A stretch of 64,000 nt of DNA, taken from contig CAZIUI010000009.1 in the NCBI GenBank assembly GCA_964542585.1, positions 1-64,000 on the forward strand, written 5' to 3'. Origin of the DNA: CAYYUA01 sp964542585. Lineage in GTDB: Bacteria > Bacteroidota > Bacteroidia > CAILMK01 > CAYYUA01. This document shows positions 26,170 to 34,492 of the stretch, piece after piece; positions within the stretch are counted from its first letter, which is position 1, and every line of letters starts with the position of its first letter. Under the pieces are notes generated by a model. That model ran no database searches and was not told the origin of the DNA. It saw only the letters and a program-made list of their open reading frames with translations. The position numbers were made by a program, and so were the translations under genes.

Positions 26170-26322
26170 GCAAAAATGCGGTGGTACTACGTTCTCAGTG
26201 TACCTTAAACATTCGAAGCAGTAGGACCCTACTAAAATAAGCTTAACGCAAAATTGATGGTGAACAATTTCCAAAATCGGGGAATCAACGCATTTTTGTA
26301 AAAGCTCAATCGTGCGGTTCTA

Positions 26323-27000
26323 ATGGGTAAGCTTTTTTTAGTCCCAACCCCTATAGGGAATTTAGGAGATATGACCTATCGGGGCGTGGCTACGCTTGAC
26401 GCTGTAGACTTGGTATTAGCTGAGGATACGCGTCAAACCAAAAAGCTTATGGATCATTACAACATTAATAGCAGTTTGAAAGCTTACCACCAAGACAATG
26501 AACATCAATTAACCTCAAAATTGGTAGGTGAATTGCAGAAGAGCCAAAAAAGCATGGCTGTCGTATCAGATGCCGGAACACCAGGAATTTCAGACCCGGG
26601 ATTTCTACTCATGCGTGCTGCTGTAAAGGCATCAATTCCAGTGGAAGCACTTCCTGGGCCTACGGCTTTTTTACCTGCTTTATTGCAATCAGGCTTGCCG
26701 GCTGACCGTTTTGTTTTTGAAGGTTTTTTACCCCATAAAAAGGGTCGTCAGAAACGATTGGCATACTTGGCCTCCTTGGAGCAAACTGTGGTCTTGTATG
26801 TATCGCCCCACAGGGTGCTCAGGACCCTTGATCAGTGCGAAGAACATTTTGGCGGGGATCGGTCAGCTGCTTTATCAAGGGAATTAACAAAGCTACATGA
26901 AAACACCACCAGAGGAACCCTTGCTACCATCAAGGCTGAATACAATGAATTTACCAGAATAAAAGGGGAGCTAGTGCTCGTAATTCATGGTCAGAACTGA
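26323..27000 (+). CDS. rsmI: 16S rRNA (cytidine(1402)-2'-O)-methyltransferase
   Basis: A 225-residue RsmI, which 2'-O-methylates C1402 in the 16S decoding centre. Seen are the tetrapyrrole-methylase fold motifs: VPTPIGNLGDMT at the N-terminus, LAEDTRQTKKLMDHY, VSDAGTPGISDPG and ALPGPTAFLPAL, all conserved in RsmI. The C-terminal helical domain is short relative to E. coli. The 3' end overlaps lnt by 14 bp. Confidence 0.95.
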   Translation: MGKLFLVPTPIGNLGDMTYRGVATLDAVDLVLAEDTRQTKKLMDHYNINSSLKAYHQDNEHQLTSKLVGELQKSQKSMAVVSDAGTPGISDPGFLLMRAAVKASIPVEALPGPTAFLPALLQSGLPADRFVFEGFLPHKKGRQKRLAYLASLEQTVVLYVSPHRVLRTLDQCEEHFGGDRSAALSRELTKLHENTTRGTLATIKAEYNEFTRIKGELVLVIHGQN

Positions 27001-28594
27001 ACTCCTTCGTGTATCTTTATTAGCCGTAATCAGTAGCGTACTCCTCTGGCTGGCGTGGCCTTCCATTGACTTCAGTATTCTGCTATTTGTGGGAATGGTT
27101 CCACTGCTGTTTGTGGAGGATCAATTCCAAAAAAGCCCTCAAGCAGCGGGAAAACTATACCTAGGAGTTATCTATACAGGGTTGTTATTGTGGAACACCT
27201 TTACTACTTACTGGGTAATGAAGGCCACAATTGGTGGAGGACTTTTAGCCCTTGTAGCCAATGCAGCCCTTATGACCATTCCTTTCGGGATTTTCCACGC
27301 TTTACGCGCACGCTTAAAGTGGCCATGGGGGTTAGCTTTTTTAGCCTTAGTTGTTACCTGGATATGCTTAGAGCTTTTACACCTCAATTGGCAACTAGCC
27401 TGGCCGTGGCTAAACCTGGGCAATGCCTTTGCTGCACGTACTGATTGGGTCCAATGGTATGAGTATACTGGCGCGCTTGGTGGTACGCTATGGGTTTGGG
27501 TAGTTAATGGTTTGATTTTCATCCTGTTGAGTAACGCGTTGGCCAGCACGCTATCAAGAAAAGGCCTTGTTATTTACCTGGCTTTATTGGCTATAGCGCT
27601 AGGGGGTCCTATTTTATGGTCCACTTCTTTCCCTGAATCTTACACATCTTCAAGAAAGGGCTCCGTAGCCCTGATTCAGCCTAATGTCGATCCATACGAG
27701 GATAAGTTTAACAAAAAAGCTTACGATGAACACCTGAATAACTTGCTCAATTTATCCAGATCAGTCATAAGAAATCAAACTGATTTGGTCTTGTGGCCGG
27801 AAACTTCTCTGCCTGGCAGTTACCAAGAGAGTGAGTTTTACCAAGAGCCTAGGGCTCGTAAGGTTCAGAACTTTGTAGAATCCAATCCTTCCTTAACGCT
27901 TATTACGGGGCTCAATACTTATGTCACTTATTCCGGGAAGGTTACGCCCACAGCTCGGAAGAGTAATGGCCGTTACTATGACGTTTACAATGCAGCTGCA
28001 GCCATTGATACGAACCGGACACCGGAGTTTTACCATAAATCTATTCTGGTTCCCGGAGTAGAGCGAATGCCTTACCCAGCTTTTCTGGGTTTTCTGGAAA
28101 GTTTAGCCATAGAAATGGGTGGAACTTCAGGCAGCTTGGCCACGCAGGCCGAGCCTTCAGTTATGCAGGTTGATAGCCATATGACGGTGGCTCCTGTGAT
28201 CTGCTACGAATCAGTTTTTGGAGCCTATGTGGGGGACTATGTGATGAAAGGAGCCAATTTAATAGCAGTGATTACCAACGATGGTTGGTGGGGCGATACC
28301 GATGGTTATCGCCAGCATTTATTATACAGTAAGCTCAGAGCCATCGAAATGCGAAGAAGTATTGCGCGAGCAGCCAATACTGGGATATCAAGCTTCATAC
28401 GTCCGAATGGGGAAGTTCTTAAAACAACGAAATTTTGGAAAAAAGCTGCTATTAGGGATACCTTACCCTTACATGATCATAGAACCTTTTATGCTCGAAA
28501 TGGAGACTTGCTGGGGTATGGCGCTCTCGGAGTAGGTGTTTTTTTATTAGGTATGGCTCTTTTACAAAGGTTGCGTCTTATACCAAGATTTTGA
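26987..28594 (+). CDS. lnt: Apolipoprotein N-acyltransferase
   Basis: A 535-residue inner-membrane enzyme that adds the third acyl chain to lipoproteins. About six N-terminal transmembrane helices (residues 8-195) precede a nitrilase domain. The catalytic triad is visible: Glu in LVLWPETSLPG, Lys in HKSILVPG, and Cys in PVICYESVFG, followed by one last membrane segment near the C-terminus. ATG 26987 lies within rsmI, giving a coupled pair. Several lipoproteins in this window (TPR, LptC, LysM, GldJ) would be its substrates. Confidence 0.95.
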   Translation: MVRTELLRVSLLAVISSVLLWLAWPSIDFSILLFVGMVPLLFVEDQFQKSPQAAGKLYLGVIYTGLLLWNTFTTYWVMKATIGGGLLALVANAALMTIPFGIFHALRARLKWPWGLAFLALVVTWICLELLHLNWQLAWPWLNLGNAFAARTDWVQWYEYTGALGGTLWVWVVNGLIFILLSNALASTLSRKGLVIYLALLAIALGGPILWSTSFPESYTSSRKGSVALIQPNVDPYEDKFNKKAYDEHLNNLLNLSRSVIRNQTDLVLWPETSLPGSYQESEFYQEPRARKVQNFVESNPSLTLITGLNTYVTYSGKVTPTARKSNGRYYDVYNAAAAIDTNRTPEFYHKSILVPGVERMPYPAFLGFLESLAIEMGGTSGSLATQAEPSVMQVDSHMTVAPVICYESVFGAYVGDYVMKGANLIAVITNDGWWGDTDGYRQHLLYSKLRAIEMRRSIARAANTGISSFIRPNGEVLKTTKFWKKAAIRDTLPLHDHRTFYARNGDLLGYGALGVGVFLLGMALLQRLRLIPRF

Positions 28595-28647
28595 AGCTCA
28601 TGCTATTGGAAATACAGGGAAGAGAAATTATTAGCTTGAAAAATTGT

Positions 28648-28655
28648 TAAATTTG
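28648..28655 (+). promoter_or_regulatory. -7 box upstream of the first DUF1573 gene
   Basis: TAAATTTG, a perfect TAnnTTTG match 24 bases before the ATG at 28680. The TTG at 28636-28638 lies too close to serve as -33. Confidence 0.45.
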
Positions 28656-28679
28656 AGTAGGTAAAAAAAAAGACTTGAT

Positions 28680-29102
28680 ATGAAAGCGCAAAGCATTAAA
28701 ATTGCAACCTTAGCTTTATTGATGGGTATCATGGTGTCACCCTTAGCTGCTCAGGTAACGGAAGATGCCAGTAACGAAGGCAAATCACCAAGCATTAAGT
28801 TTCAAAAGAAAACCCATGACTTTGGCAAGATTCCCCAAGGTAAGAATGCTGCTTATAGCTTTAAATTTACCAATACTGGGGATGCTCCACTAACGCTCAA
28901 GGATGTAAAACCTTCCTGTGGTTGTACCACGCCAAAGTGGCCTAAAAAGCCAATAATGCCCGGCGAAACTGCTAGCATCAAAGCAGTTTATGATGCCGGT
29001 TCTTCTGGTCGTTTTCAAAAGTCTATCACAGTAAAGACGAATGTGAAAGATAAAAGCCGCTTGGTTCTTAGTATAAAAGGCAGAGTTCAGCAGAAGAATT
29101 AA
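28680..29102 (+). CDS. DUF1573 periplasmic protein
   Basis: A 140-residue protein with signal peptide (ALLMGIMVSPLAAQ, cleavage after AQ about 25). The mature part matches DUF1573: THDFGKIPQG, FKFTNTGDAPLTLKDVKPSCGCTTPKWP and GETASIKAVYDAGSSGRFQKSI. The invariant CGC motif is present. This fold is Ig-like (ASH/MSP-like) and often appears in Bacteroidota envelopes; function unknown. It is followed by a terminator and a second family member. Confidence 0.93.
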   Translation: MKAQSIKIATLALLMGIMVSPLAAQVTEDASNEGKSPSIKFQKKTHDFGKIPQGKNAAYSFKFTNTGDAPLTLKDVKPSCGCTTPKWPKKPIMPGETASIKAVYDAGSSGRFQKSITVKTNVKDKSRLVLSIKGRVQQKN

Positions 29103-29120
29103 GGTTACTTGGACTTATAC

Positions 29121-29154
29121 AAAGGGCTGTTTATCAGTTTAAACAGCCCTTTTT
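29121..29154 (+). terminator. Intrinsic terminator after the first DUF1573 gene
   Basis: Stem AAAGGGCTGTTT / AAACAGCCCTTT (29121-29132, 29141-29152) with an 8-base loop and T-run. It lies 18 bases after the stop. Confidence 0.9.
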
Positions 29155-29171
29155 AAAGCTATCTTCAAAGC

Positions 29172-29579
29172 TTGATAAAATTTGTTTACCCTTTCCTTTT
29201 TAGTTTTCTGTTTTTAGCGGGCAATATTGCAACCGTTTTAGCACAGGATTCAGGGAATGAGTACGAAATTGCTATTCCACTCAATACCCATGATTTTGAC
29301 ACTATTCCGGAAGGACCGGCTTACCGGGATTCTTTTCTCATTATTAATCAAGGTTCCAACCCTCTCTTAATTAACCGGGTAAAAACCGCTTGCAAGTGTT
29401 TAACACCTGATTGGCCTCAAGATGCCATTCAACCTCAGGATACTGCAAAGATTCAATACACGTTCTTTTCTGATAACCGGCCAGGGTCGTTCTTCAAAGC
29501 AATGCAAGTCTATACCAATATTGAAAAAGCTCCCCTAAAGGTATTTTACGTTGAAGGCTATGTAAAAGCCGATCAATAG
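29172..29579 (+). CDS. Second DUF1573 protein, divergent paralogue
   Basis: A 135-residue exported protein: N-terminal signal (FVYPFLFSFLFLAG...VLAQ), then a DUF1573 domain with THDFDTIPEG, LIINQGSNPLLINRVKTACKCLTPDWP and DTAKIQYTFFSDNRPGSFFKAM. The family CGC is replaced by CKC. TTG at 29172 is the only start fitting a signal peptide; it lies only 17 bases after the terminator of the upstream paralogue. The two genes are tandem duplicates that have diverged strongly. Confidence 0.85.
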   Translation: MIKFVYPFLFSFLFLAGNIATVLAQDSGNEYEIAIPLNTHDFDTIPEGPAYRDSFLIINQGSNPLLINRVKTACKCLTPDWPQDAIQPQDTAKIQYTFFSDNRPGSFFKAMQVYTNIEKAPLKVFYVEGYVKADQ

Positions 29580-29614
29580 CCTTGATTCATGAGCATTGCC
29601 CTCTTTAAACTTCA

Positions 29615-31171
29615 CTATTGATGGGATATGAGGGTTTGGCCGCTTTGGTTCTCTATGTAAAATATGTTAAGATACAGGTCTTCCATTGGCATTGCCTTTA
29701 TCCAAGTTTTGTATTTAAACATCCACCTAAGCTTTTTAGATATGATCCCGCACGTCAAATAGGAATGGAGAAAAGGATGAATTTTTAAGGTCAAGGTACG
29801 ATGTCCGCCTTCTTTGGTCAGGTTGGCTACTTCTTTTTCAAGTTGGTCCACTAGCAAAATACTAGGATTAACCTCTCCTTTCCCTTTGCAAACTGGACAG
29901 GTTTCAGCAGTTGAAATCGTGATCTCTGGCCGAACCCGCTGCCGTGTTATTTGCATTATACCAAACTTGGATATAGGAAGGATGCTGTGCTTAGCGCGGT
30001 CTCGCTTTAGGAGTTCTTGCATGTGATCATACACGCGCTTACGGTTCTCGCTGTCTTTCATGTCAATGAAATCCAGCACGATAATACCGCCCATATCCCG
30101 CAGCCTAAGCTGTCTTGCTATTTCGTTCGTGGCCTCCAAATTGGTTTGCACTGCATTTTCTTCCTGACCAACGTTTTTGGTTCTTTTGCTCCCACTGTTA
30201 ACGTCAATCACATGCATTGCTTCTGTGTGCTCAATTACCAGATAAGCACCACCTCCGATGTTAACCGTTTTACCAAACAGCGATTTGATCTGCCGATCTA
30301 TGGTGTACTGATTAAAAACCGGATTATCTCCCTTATAGTGGGTGAGAATACTTGTGTGTTTAGGATCAATTTGGTTAATATATTCCTTCAGTTGGGAATA
30401 CTTTTGGTTATCATCCACCACAATCCGGTTAAAGGATTCATTTAGCAGATCCCTTAACATGGTAGAGGCCCGATTGGCTTCCCCGTAAAGTTTTTGTTTA
30501 TGGCCTTTAAGGTTGGAAAAAATCTGGTCCCATCGGCTAAGAAGGTTGCTTAAATCTTCCTCCAGATCTTTAACTGGTTTATCAGTTGCAACCGTTCTCA
30601 CAATGACCCCAAAATTTTGGGGTTTGATGCCCGCAATGACTTTTTTAAGCCGAGCTCTTTCGTTTTTGTCCCGAACTTGTTTGGAGATCGAAATGGTATC
30701 CTTGAACGGTATTAGAATAATTAAACGCCCGGCTAGTGTCAATTCGCAGCTTAATCGCGGGCCTTTGGTGGATATAGGCTCCTTCATTAGCTGCACAGCA
30801 ATATTTTGCTGTGGCTGAAGAACATCCGTGATTTTACCTTCCTTATCCAGTTCTGGCTTGAACTTAAAACGGTCAAGCCTGCTGGTATTCAATTTTTGCC
30901 TGTAGGTCTTATCCACAAAATCCATGAGAGTAGGAAAGTTGGGCCCTAAATCCAGGTAATGGAGAAAGGCATCTTTCTCGTGCCCAATATCAATAAAGGC
31001 TGCGTTCAGTCCCTGAAGGGTTTTGCGGACTGTACCGTAATAAATATCACCTACCAGGAAATCATTTTCCTGGGTTTCTTCATGGAATTCGGTAAGGCGT
31101 TGGTCCTCAAGGAGCGCTATTTGAGAGCTTCCTGAAGAGGATTGGATCAGTAGTTCCCGATTCAAAACCAC
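29615..31171 (-). CDS. rng: Ribonuclease G (RNase E/G family)
   Basis: A 518-residue endoribonuclease of RNase E/G type that matures 16S rRNA and cuts mRNAs. The S1 domain with GDIYYGTVRKTLQGLNAAFIDIGHEKDAFLH is at the N-terminus. The catalytic metal aspartates are in HVIDVNSGSK and IVLDFIDM, and the Zn-link is CPVCKGKG. No long C-terminal scaffold is present, so it is of RNase G length. It follows the HU/TPR/COX24-like genes but is separated from them by about 190 bp that hold a strong hairpin. Confidence 0.95.
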   Translation of the reverse strand: MVLNRELLIQSSSGSSQIALLEDQRLTEFHEETQENDFLVGDIYYGTVRKTLQGLNAAFIDIGHEKDAFLHYLDLGPNFPTLMDFVDKTYRQKLNTSRLDRFKFKPELDKEGKITDVLQPQQNIAVQLMKEPISTKGPRLSCELTLAGRLIILIPFKDTISISKQVRDKNERARLKKVIAGIKPQNFGVIVRTVATDKPVKDLEEDLSNLLSRWDQIFSNLKGHKQKLYGEANRASTMLRDLLNESFNRIVVDDNQKYSQLKEYINQIDPKHTSILTHYKGDNPVFNQYTIDRQIKSLFGKTVNIGGGAYLVIEHTEAMHVIDVNSGSKRTKNVGQEENAVQTNLEATNEIARQLRLRDMGGIIVLDFIDMKDSENRKRVYDHMQELLKRDRAKHSILPISKFGIMQITRQRVRPEITISTAETCPVCKGKGEVNPSILLVDQLEKEVANLTKEGGHRTLTLKIHPFLHSYLTCGIISKKLRWMFKYKTWIKAMPMEDLYLNIFYIENQSGQTLISHQ

Positions 31172-31229
31172 CTCCCTCTTTTAGCATTCGTTCGGGTAGC
31201 CACCTTTTTGGATATAGCGCGGGAGTAAT

Positions 31230-31255
31230 TGCGTTTTAGTAATGACTAAAACGCA
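31230..31255. repeat. Perfect 26-base stem-loop upstream of rng
   Basis: TGCGTTTTAGT (31230-31240), loop AATG, ACTAAAACGCA (31245-31255), all 11 pairs perfect. On the plus strand it is followed by TTTTT, but both flanking genes are on the minus strand; on that strand no U-tract follows. It lies about 59 bases upstream of the rng start. Confidence 0.8.
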
Positions 31256-31359
31256 TTTTTACATGGTTTGAGCGTTTAGCGTGGCCTTATTTAGACAGCC
31301 CAAGCTTGCATACCACGTCTTATACAACACATCCGCGCCACCAAGAGGTGACGTAGTTT

Positions 31360-31452
31360 TTATTTACGCTTCTTGTGGCGGTTTTGGCGCAAACGTTTTT
31401 TGCGCTTATGGGTGTTGATCTTTTGTTTCTTTCTTTTCTTACCACTTGGCAT
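31360..31452 (-). CDS. AURKAIP1/COX24-domain small basic protein (bS22-like)
   Basis: A 30-codon minus-strand gene, ATG at 31450-31452 and TAA at 31360-31362. The product begins MPSGKKRKK, continues INTHKRKKRLRQN and ends RHKKRK; 17 of 30 residues are Lys or Arg and 19 counting His would be higher. It resembles the AURKAIP1/COX24 domain family of tiny ribosomal proteins (mS38/bS22 relatives), recognised from memory by the MPSGKK start and the THKRKKRLRxNRHKK core. It sits 4 bp after the TPR gene stop and should be the last gene of the hup unit. A ribosome role is inferred from the family. Confidence 0.85.
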   Translation of the reverse strand: MPSGKKRKKQKINTHKRKKRLRQNRHKKRK

Positions 31453-31456
31453 AGTC

Positions 31457-32350
31457 CTAGTTTTTTTGCGATGATTTTAACGCATTGATTTTTTCGTTGG
31501 CATTAGCCTTTAGCGAAGGTTGATTTACCAACTTTTTGTACTTCTGGTATTCTTTTAGGGCAGCGTCCTTATTGTCTAGCTGCTCTTCCACATTGCCTAG
31601 ATACAGATGATTAAAAGGATTTTTAGGCTGGATCTCTACGAGCTTTTGAAATCGCTCGCGGGCTTTCTTGTATTGTCCTGACCGGATAGAAAGCATCCCC
31701 AAATAAAAAAGGGCTTTCCGGTGATTTGGATCCACTTTCACAACTTCTTTTAGCAGGCTTACCCCTTTCATGACCTGCTGCTTTCCTTCTATGTAAGTAA
31801 GGGCGAGCCCAGCTTTCGCATCTAAATGATCAGGATTCTTGTCAAGCGCTTTATTGAAAGCCTTGAGCGCTTTGGATACTGCAAATGCTTTTGCTAGCGA
31901 ATCTTTGGTTTTTTTCTGGGCCTTTTGAAAAAACTCGCCTGCCCTTGTCCAGGTGCTGGGCAAGCCAGCTTGGCCTGCCAGGCGTTGTTGGTAGTGGCCT
32001 GCCAGTAAAGGATTAGAAACCCCTCTCCAAAATTCTACATAGCGATACTGTGCCATGGTATCGGAGCTGGATGTAATATCGGGAAGCTGCCTAAAGGTTT
32101 TTTGAGAGGAATCTGGTAAGTTATTTACCTGTTGTTGGCGATAAGCTTTAAGGTTGAATTTCGATGCAGCAGCTTTGGAGGCCATGCTGCTGGCATTACC
32201 CTTGGTTGGCTTTTCTTTCTTGGTTTTAAGATCATTACCTTCTTTAGTAACCGTGGCAGCATTCTGACGACCACGTAAGAAAATAAGAACAGTTAAAGCA
32301 CCAACTGCCAAGACCAAAGCCACCTGCACAGCCCTAAACGTCATCCTCAT
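31457..32350 (-). CDS. Membrane-anchored TPR protein
   Basis: A 297-residue protein with one N-terminal transmembrane helix (VALVLAVGALTVLIFL, about 9-24) and a Lys-rich linker. It has three to four TPR units in residues about 150-290 (for example LDAKAGLALTYIEGKQ, RKALFYLGMLSIRSGQYKKARE, FNHLYLGNVEEQLDNKDAAL). It lies 11 bp after hup and is followed within 4 bp by the COX24-like gene. No enzymatic motif; it may scaffold complexes at the inner membrane. Confidence 0.9.
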   Translation of the reverse strand: MRMTFRAVQVALVLAVGALTVLIFLRGRQNAATVTKEGNDLKTKKEKPTKGNASSMASKAAASKFNLKAYRQQQVNNLPDSSQKTFRQLPDITSSSDTMAQYRYVEFWRGVSNPLLAGHYQQRLAGQAGLPSTWTRAGEFFQKAQKKTKDSLAKAFAVSKALKAFNKALDKNPDHLDAKAGLALTYIEGKQQVMKGVSLLKEVVKVDPNHRKALFYLGMLSIRSGQYKKARERFQKLVEIQPKNPFNHLYLGNVEEQLDNKDAALKEYQKYKKLVNQPSLKANANEKINALKSSQKN

Positions 32351-32361
32351 AATCGAAACTT

Positions 32362-32673
32362 TTAATTCCCTTCATGCCCTTGATCTTCATCTGTTACGTT
32401 ATGTTTAACCTGCTCTGCGAAAGTCTTAGAAGGCTTAAAAGTAGGAACATAATGGGGTGGAATCACTTTTGAACGATTCCTTGCAATATCTCTACCTATT
32501 TTCTGAGCTCTTCGTTTAACGACAAAGCTCCCAAAGCCTCTAAAGTAGACATTATTACCCTGGCTCATGTTGGTTTTCAAAACGTTGAAAAAACTTTCAA
32601 CAACCTCTTGAACATCAACCTTTTCTAATCCTGTTTGTGATGCCACTTCGGAAACAACATCTGCCTTTGTCAA
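32362..32673 (-). CDS. HU/IHF-family DNA-binding protein
   Basis: A 103-residue nucleoid protein. The helical half runs TKADVVSEVASQTGLEKVDVQEVVESFF and the beta arm carries RGFGSF-x-VKRRAQKIGRDI, ending with the conserved Pro of IPPHYVPTFKPSK. It has a short acidic C-terminal tail. The start codon is TTG at 32671-32673, because no in-frame ATG lies upstream within the promoter region; the second residue Thr matches other Bacteroidota HU proteins. It begins a minus-strand unit with the TPR gene. Confidence 0.93.
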   Translation of the reverse strand: MTKADVVSEVASQTGLEKVDVQEVVESFFNVLKTNMSQGNNVYFRGFGSFVVKRRAQKIGRDIARNRSKVIPPHYVPTFKPSKTFAEQVKHNVTDEDQGHEGN

Positions 32674-32727
32674 AGTGTACCATTTTAAAAATTCTACAAT
32701 TCACCTCATAGTCTGTCATCATCGATG

Positions 32728-32754
32728 CAAATCTAGCTGTTTGACAGTGAACAA
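32728..32754 (-). promoter_or_regulatory. Promoter of the HU gene
   Basis: Minus-strand TAGATTTG (32728-32735) with TTTTTTG ending at 32752, a 16-base spacing. The box lies 54 bases before the TTG start. Confidence 0.5.
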
Positions 32755-32831
32755 AAAACCCACAATTATAAGCTCCCTTACTAAGCATGGGAATGGCAAA
32801 TAGGGCAGGCGTTATCGCTTTACCGCGATCT

Positions 32832-32839
32832 TAATTTTG
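32832..32839 (+). promoter_or_regulatory. -7 box of the mutY-ssb unit
   Basis: TAATTTTG fits TAnnTTTG and ends 22 bases before the mutY ATG. A clear -33 TTG is not visible. Confidence 0.45.
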
Positions 32840-32861
32840 CTTACTTACTAAAATTGAAGCT

Positions 32862-33923
32862 ATGCATACCCCCAAAGCCGATCACATAAGAGCTAAACTT
32901 CAGGCCTGGTTCCGGGATTTTAAAAGGGATTTGCCCTGGCGCTGGTCCCATGATCCCTACCGGATATGGCTTTCAGAGGTTATTATGCAGCAAACCCGGA
33001 TTGATCAGGGCCTACCTTACTATGAGGCATTTGCAGAGCAATTTCCTACGGTGTATGACCTCGCTAAGGCTTCCGAAGATCAGGTTTTAAACCTTTGGCA
33101 GGGATTGGGCTATTACAACCGCGCTCGCAATTTACATTATACAGCCCAAGTAATTGCATCTGATTATGGGGGTACGTTCCCCGAAGAGTACGATGAATTG
33201 ATAAAGCTGAAAGGCGTAGGAGAATATACGGCAGCCGCAATTGCTTCAATGGCTTTTGATAAACCTCATGCGGTTATTGATGGCAATGTCAATCGGGTAG
33301 TAGCCAGGCTTTTTGGGATACAAAAACCGGTTAATACAACTGCTGGTAAAAAAGCAGTAAAGTATTGGGCTGAGACCTTACTCGACCATTCTGAGCCTGG
33401 TACTTTTAATGAAGCATTAATGGATTTTGGTGCTATACAATGTACTGCAGCTAACCCCAAATGCGGAATATGCCCGCTCCAGGGTGATTGCTACGCCTTT
33501 ATGTATAACCAAACTTTAGAATTGCCCGCAAAAGCTAAAAAGCTGAAGCGCCGAACGCGTTACTTTAATTATTTGGTATTGGCCAATTCTTATGGCATTG
33601 CTCTGCGACAGCGAGGTACTAATGATGTTTGGCAACGGATGTATGATTTTCCCCTGATTGAAAAAAGCCCAAATGAAACCTTTCAAGTGGGGGCTTTGAA
33701 TGAATTGGCTGAAACGCATCAGATAGTCCCAACTTATTTAGCCAACTATAAACACGTGCTTACCCATCAAGATATCATTGCAAATTTTTATTTAATTAAT
33801 AGCTTTGATTTAGCGATAATAAAAGAAAAGTTTATATTTATTCCATGGCAAGAATTGTCAAATTATGCACTTCCGCGTTTAATTGATCGGTTTTTGGAAG
33901 CATACATAAAAAGACTGGTATAA
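32862..33923 (+). CDS. mutY: A/G-specific adenine glycosylase
   Basis: A 353-residue MutY that removes adenine mispaired with 8-oxoguanine. The catalytic region has EVIMQQTRIDQG, the helix-hairpin-helix is LKGVGEYTAAAIAS, and the catalytic Asp lies in VIDGNVNRV. The [4Fe-4S] cluster ligands are complete (C-x6-C-x2-C-x5-C ending near residue 211). The C-terminal NUDIX-like 8-oxoG-recognition domain is present though weakly conserved. ssb follows after 27 bp, an arrangement common in Bacteroidota. Confidence 0.96.
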   Translation: MHTPKADHIRAKLQAWFRDFKRDLPWRWSHDPYRIWLSEVIMQQTRIDQGLPYYEAFAEQFPTVYDLAKASEDQVLNLWQGLGYYNRARNLHYTAQVIASDYGGTFPEEYDELIKLKGVGEYTAAAIASMAFDKPHAVIDGNVNRVVARLFGIQKPVNTTAGKKAVKYWAETLLDHSEPGTFNEALMDFGAIQCTAANPKCGICPLQGDCYAFMYNQTLELPAKAKKLKRRTRYFNYLVLANSYGIALRQRGTNDVWQRMYDFPLIEKSPNETFQVGALNELAETHQIVPTYLANYKHVLTHQDIIANFYLINSFDLAIIKEKFIFIPWQELSNYALPRLIDRFLEAYIKRLV

Positions 33924-33950
33924 AATTCAAACCCCTAAAATTAAGTACTT

Positions 33951-34397
33951 ATGGCTATTGACAAAAATTCCCTGAACAAAGCGATGATTATTGGTCACGT
34001 TGGTGCCAACCCTGAAATGCGGCACACCAACAACAATACGCCTGTAACAAACTTGAGCGTAGCCACAAACACCACTACCCAGGATCAGCAGGGGAATAAG
34101 AACGATCAGACTGAGTGGCACAAGGTTAACCTGTTTGGAAGACTTGCAGAGGTTGCCCAGAATTACCTCAAAAAAGGGAGCATGGTTTATGTTGAAGGCC
34201 GCTTACAAACGCGGCAATATGAGGATAGGGATGGAAATACCCGGTATAGTACGGAAATATTCGCTAACTCCATGACGCTGCTAGGCAACCGTGGTGGTGG
34301 CGATGGTGGTAATCAGTCAGGATCACAAGCTGCCTCGCAAGAACCGGCTCAACAGCAACCTGATGCCAGTGAACCTGATGATGATCTACCTTTTTAA
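33951..34397 (+). CDS. ssb: Single-stranded DNA-binding protein
   Basis: A 148-residue SSB with OB-fold N-terminus (LNKAMIIGHVGANPEMRHTNNNTPVTNLSVAT type motif and EWHKVNLFGRLAE). It has a Gly/Gln-rich linker and the acidic protein-interaction tip DDDLPF. The tip binds PriA, RecQ, RecG and others. Length is normal. It is cotranscribed with mutY and ends in a large stem structure directly before the next ATG. Confidence 0.96.
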   Translation: MAIDKNSLNKAMIIGHVGANPEMRHTNNNTPVTNLSVATNTTTQDQQGNKNDQTEWHKVNLFGRLAEVAQNYLKKGSMVYVEGRLQTRQYEDRDGNTRYSTEIFANSMTLLGNRGGGDGGNQSGSQAASQEPAQQQPDASEPDDDLPF

Positions 34398-34423
34398 AAG
34401 AAGCTTTACAGGCTTTCGAATAT

Positions 34424-34492
34424 GGCCTGAGCATTGCCTACATTAAAATTCAGCAATTTTGTGCCCTTAATTGGTAAGGCTCAGGCCTTTTT
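34424..34492 (+). terminator. Branched terminator-like structure between ssb and the next gene
   Basis: Outer stem GGCCTGAGC / GCTCAGGCC (34424-34432 and 34479-34487) with T-run 34488-34492. The 46-base interior can form two more hairpins (AAAATT/AATTTT at 34446-34460 region and CCTTA/TAAGG). The T-run touches the ATG at 34493. A CAATTTTG box (one mismatch to TAnnTTTG) at 34453-34460 lies inside, so the element may end ssb and start the next mRNA. Confidence 0.7.

Noticed and set aside
30017..30445. 142-codon plus-strand frame inside rng
   Set aside because: Shadow of the strongly conserved RNase G frame on the other strand; Cys/His-rich composition without motif.
31230..31260. Terminator of the hup/TPR/COX24 unit
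   Set aside because: The T-run is on the plus strand while these genes are on the minus strand; no minus-strand U-tract follows.
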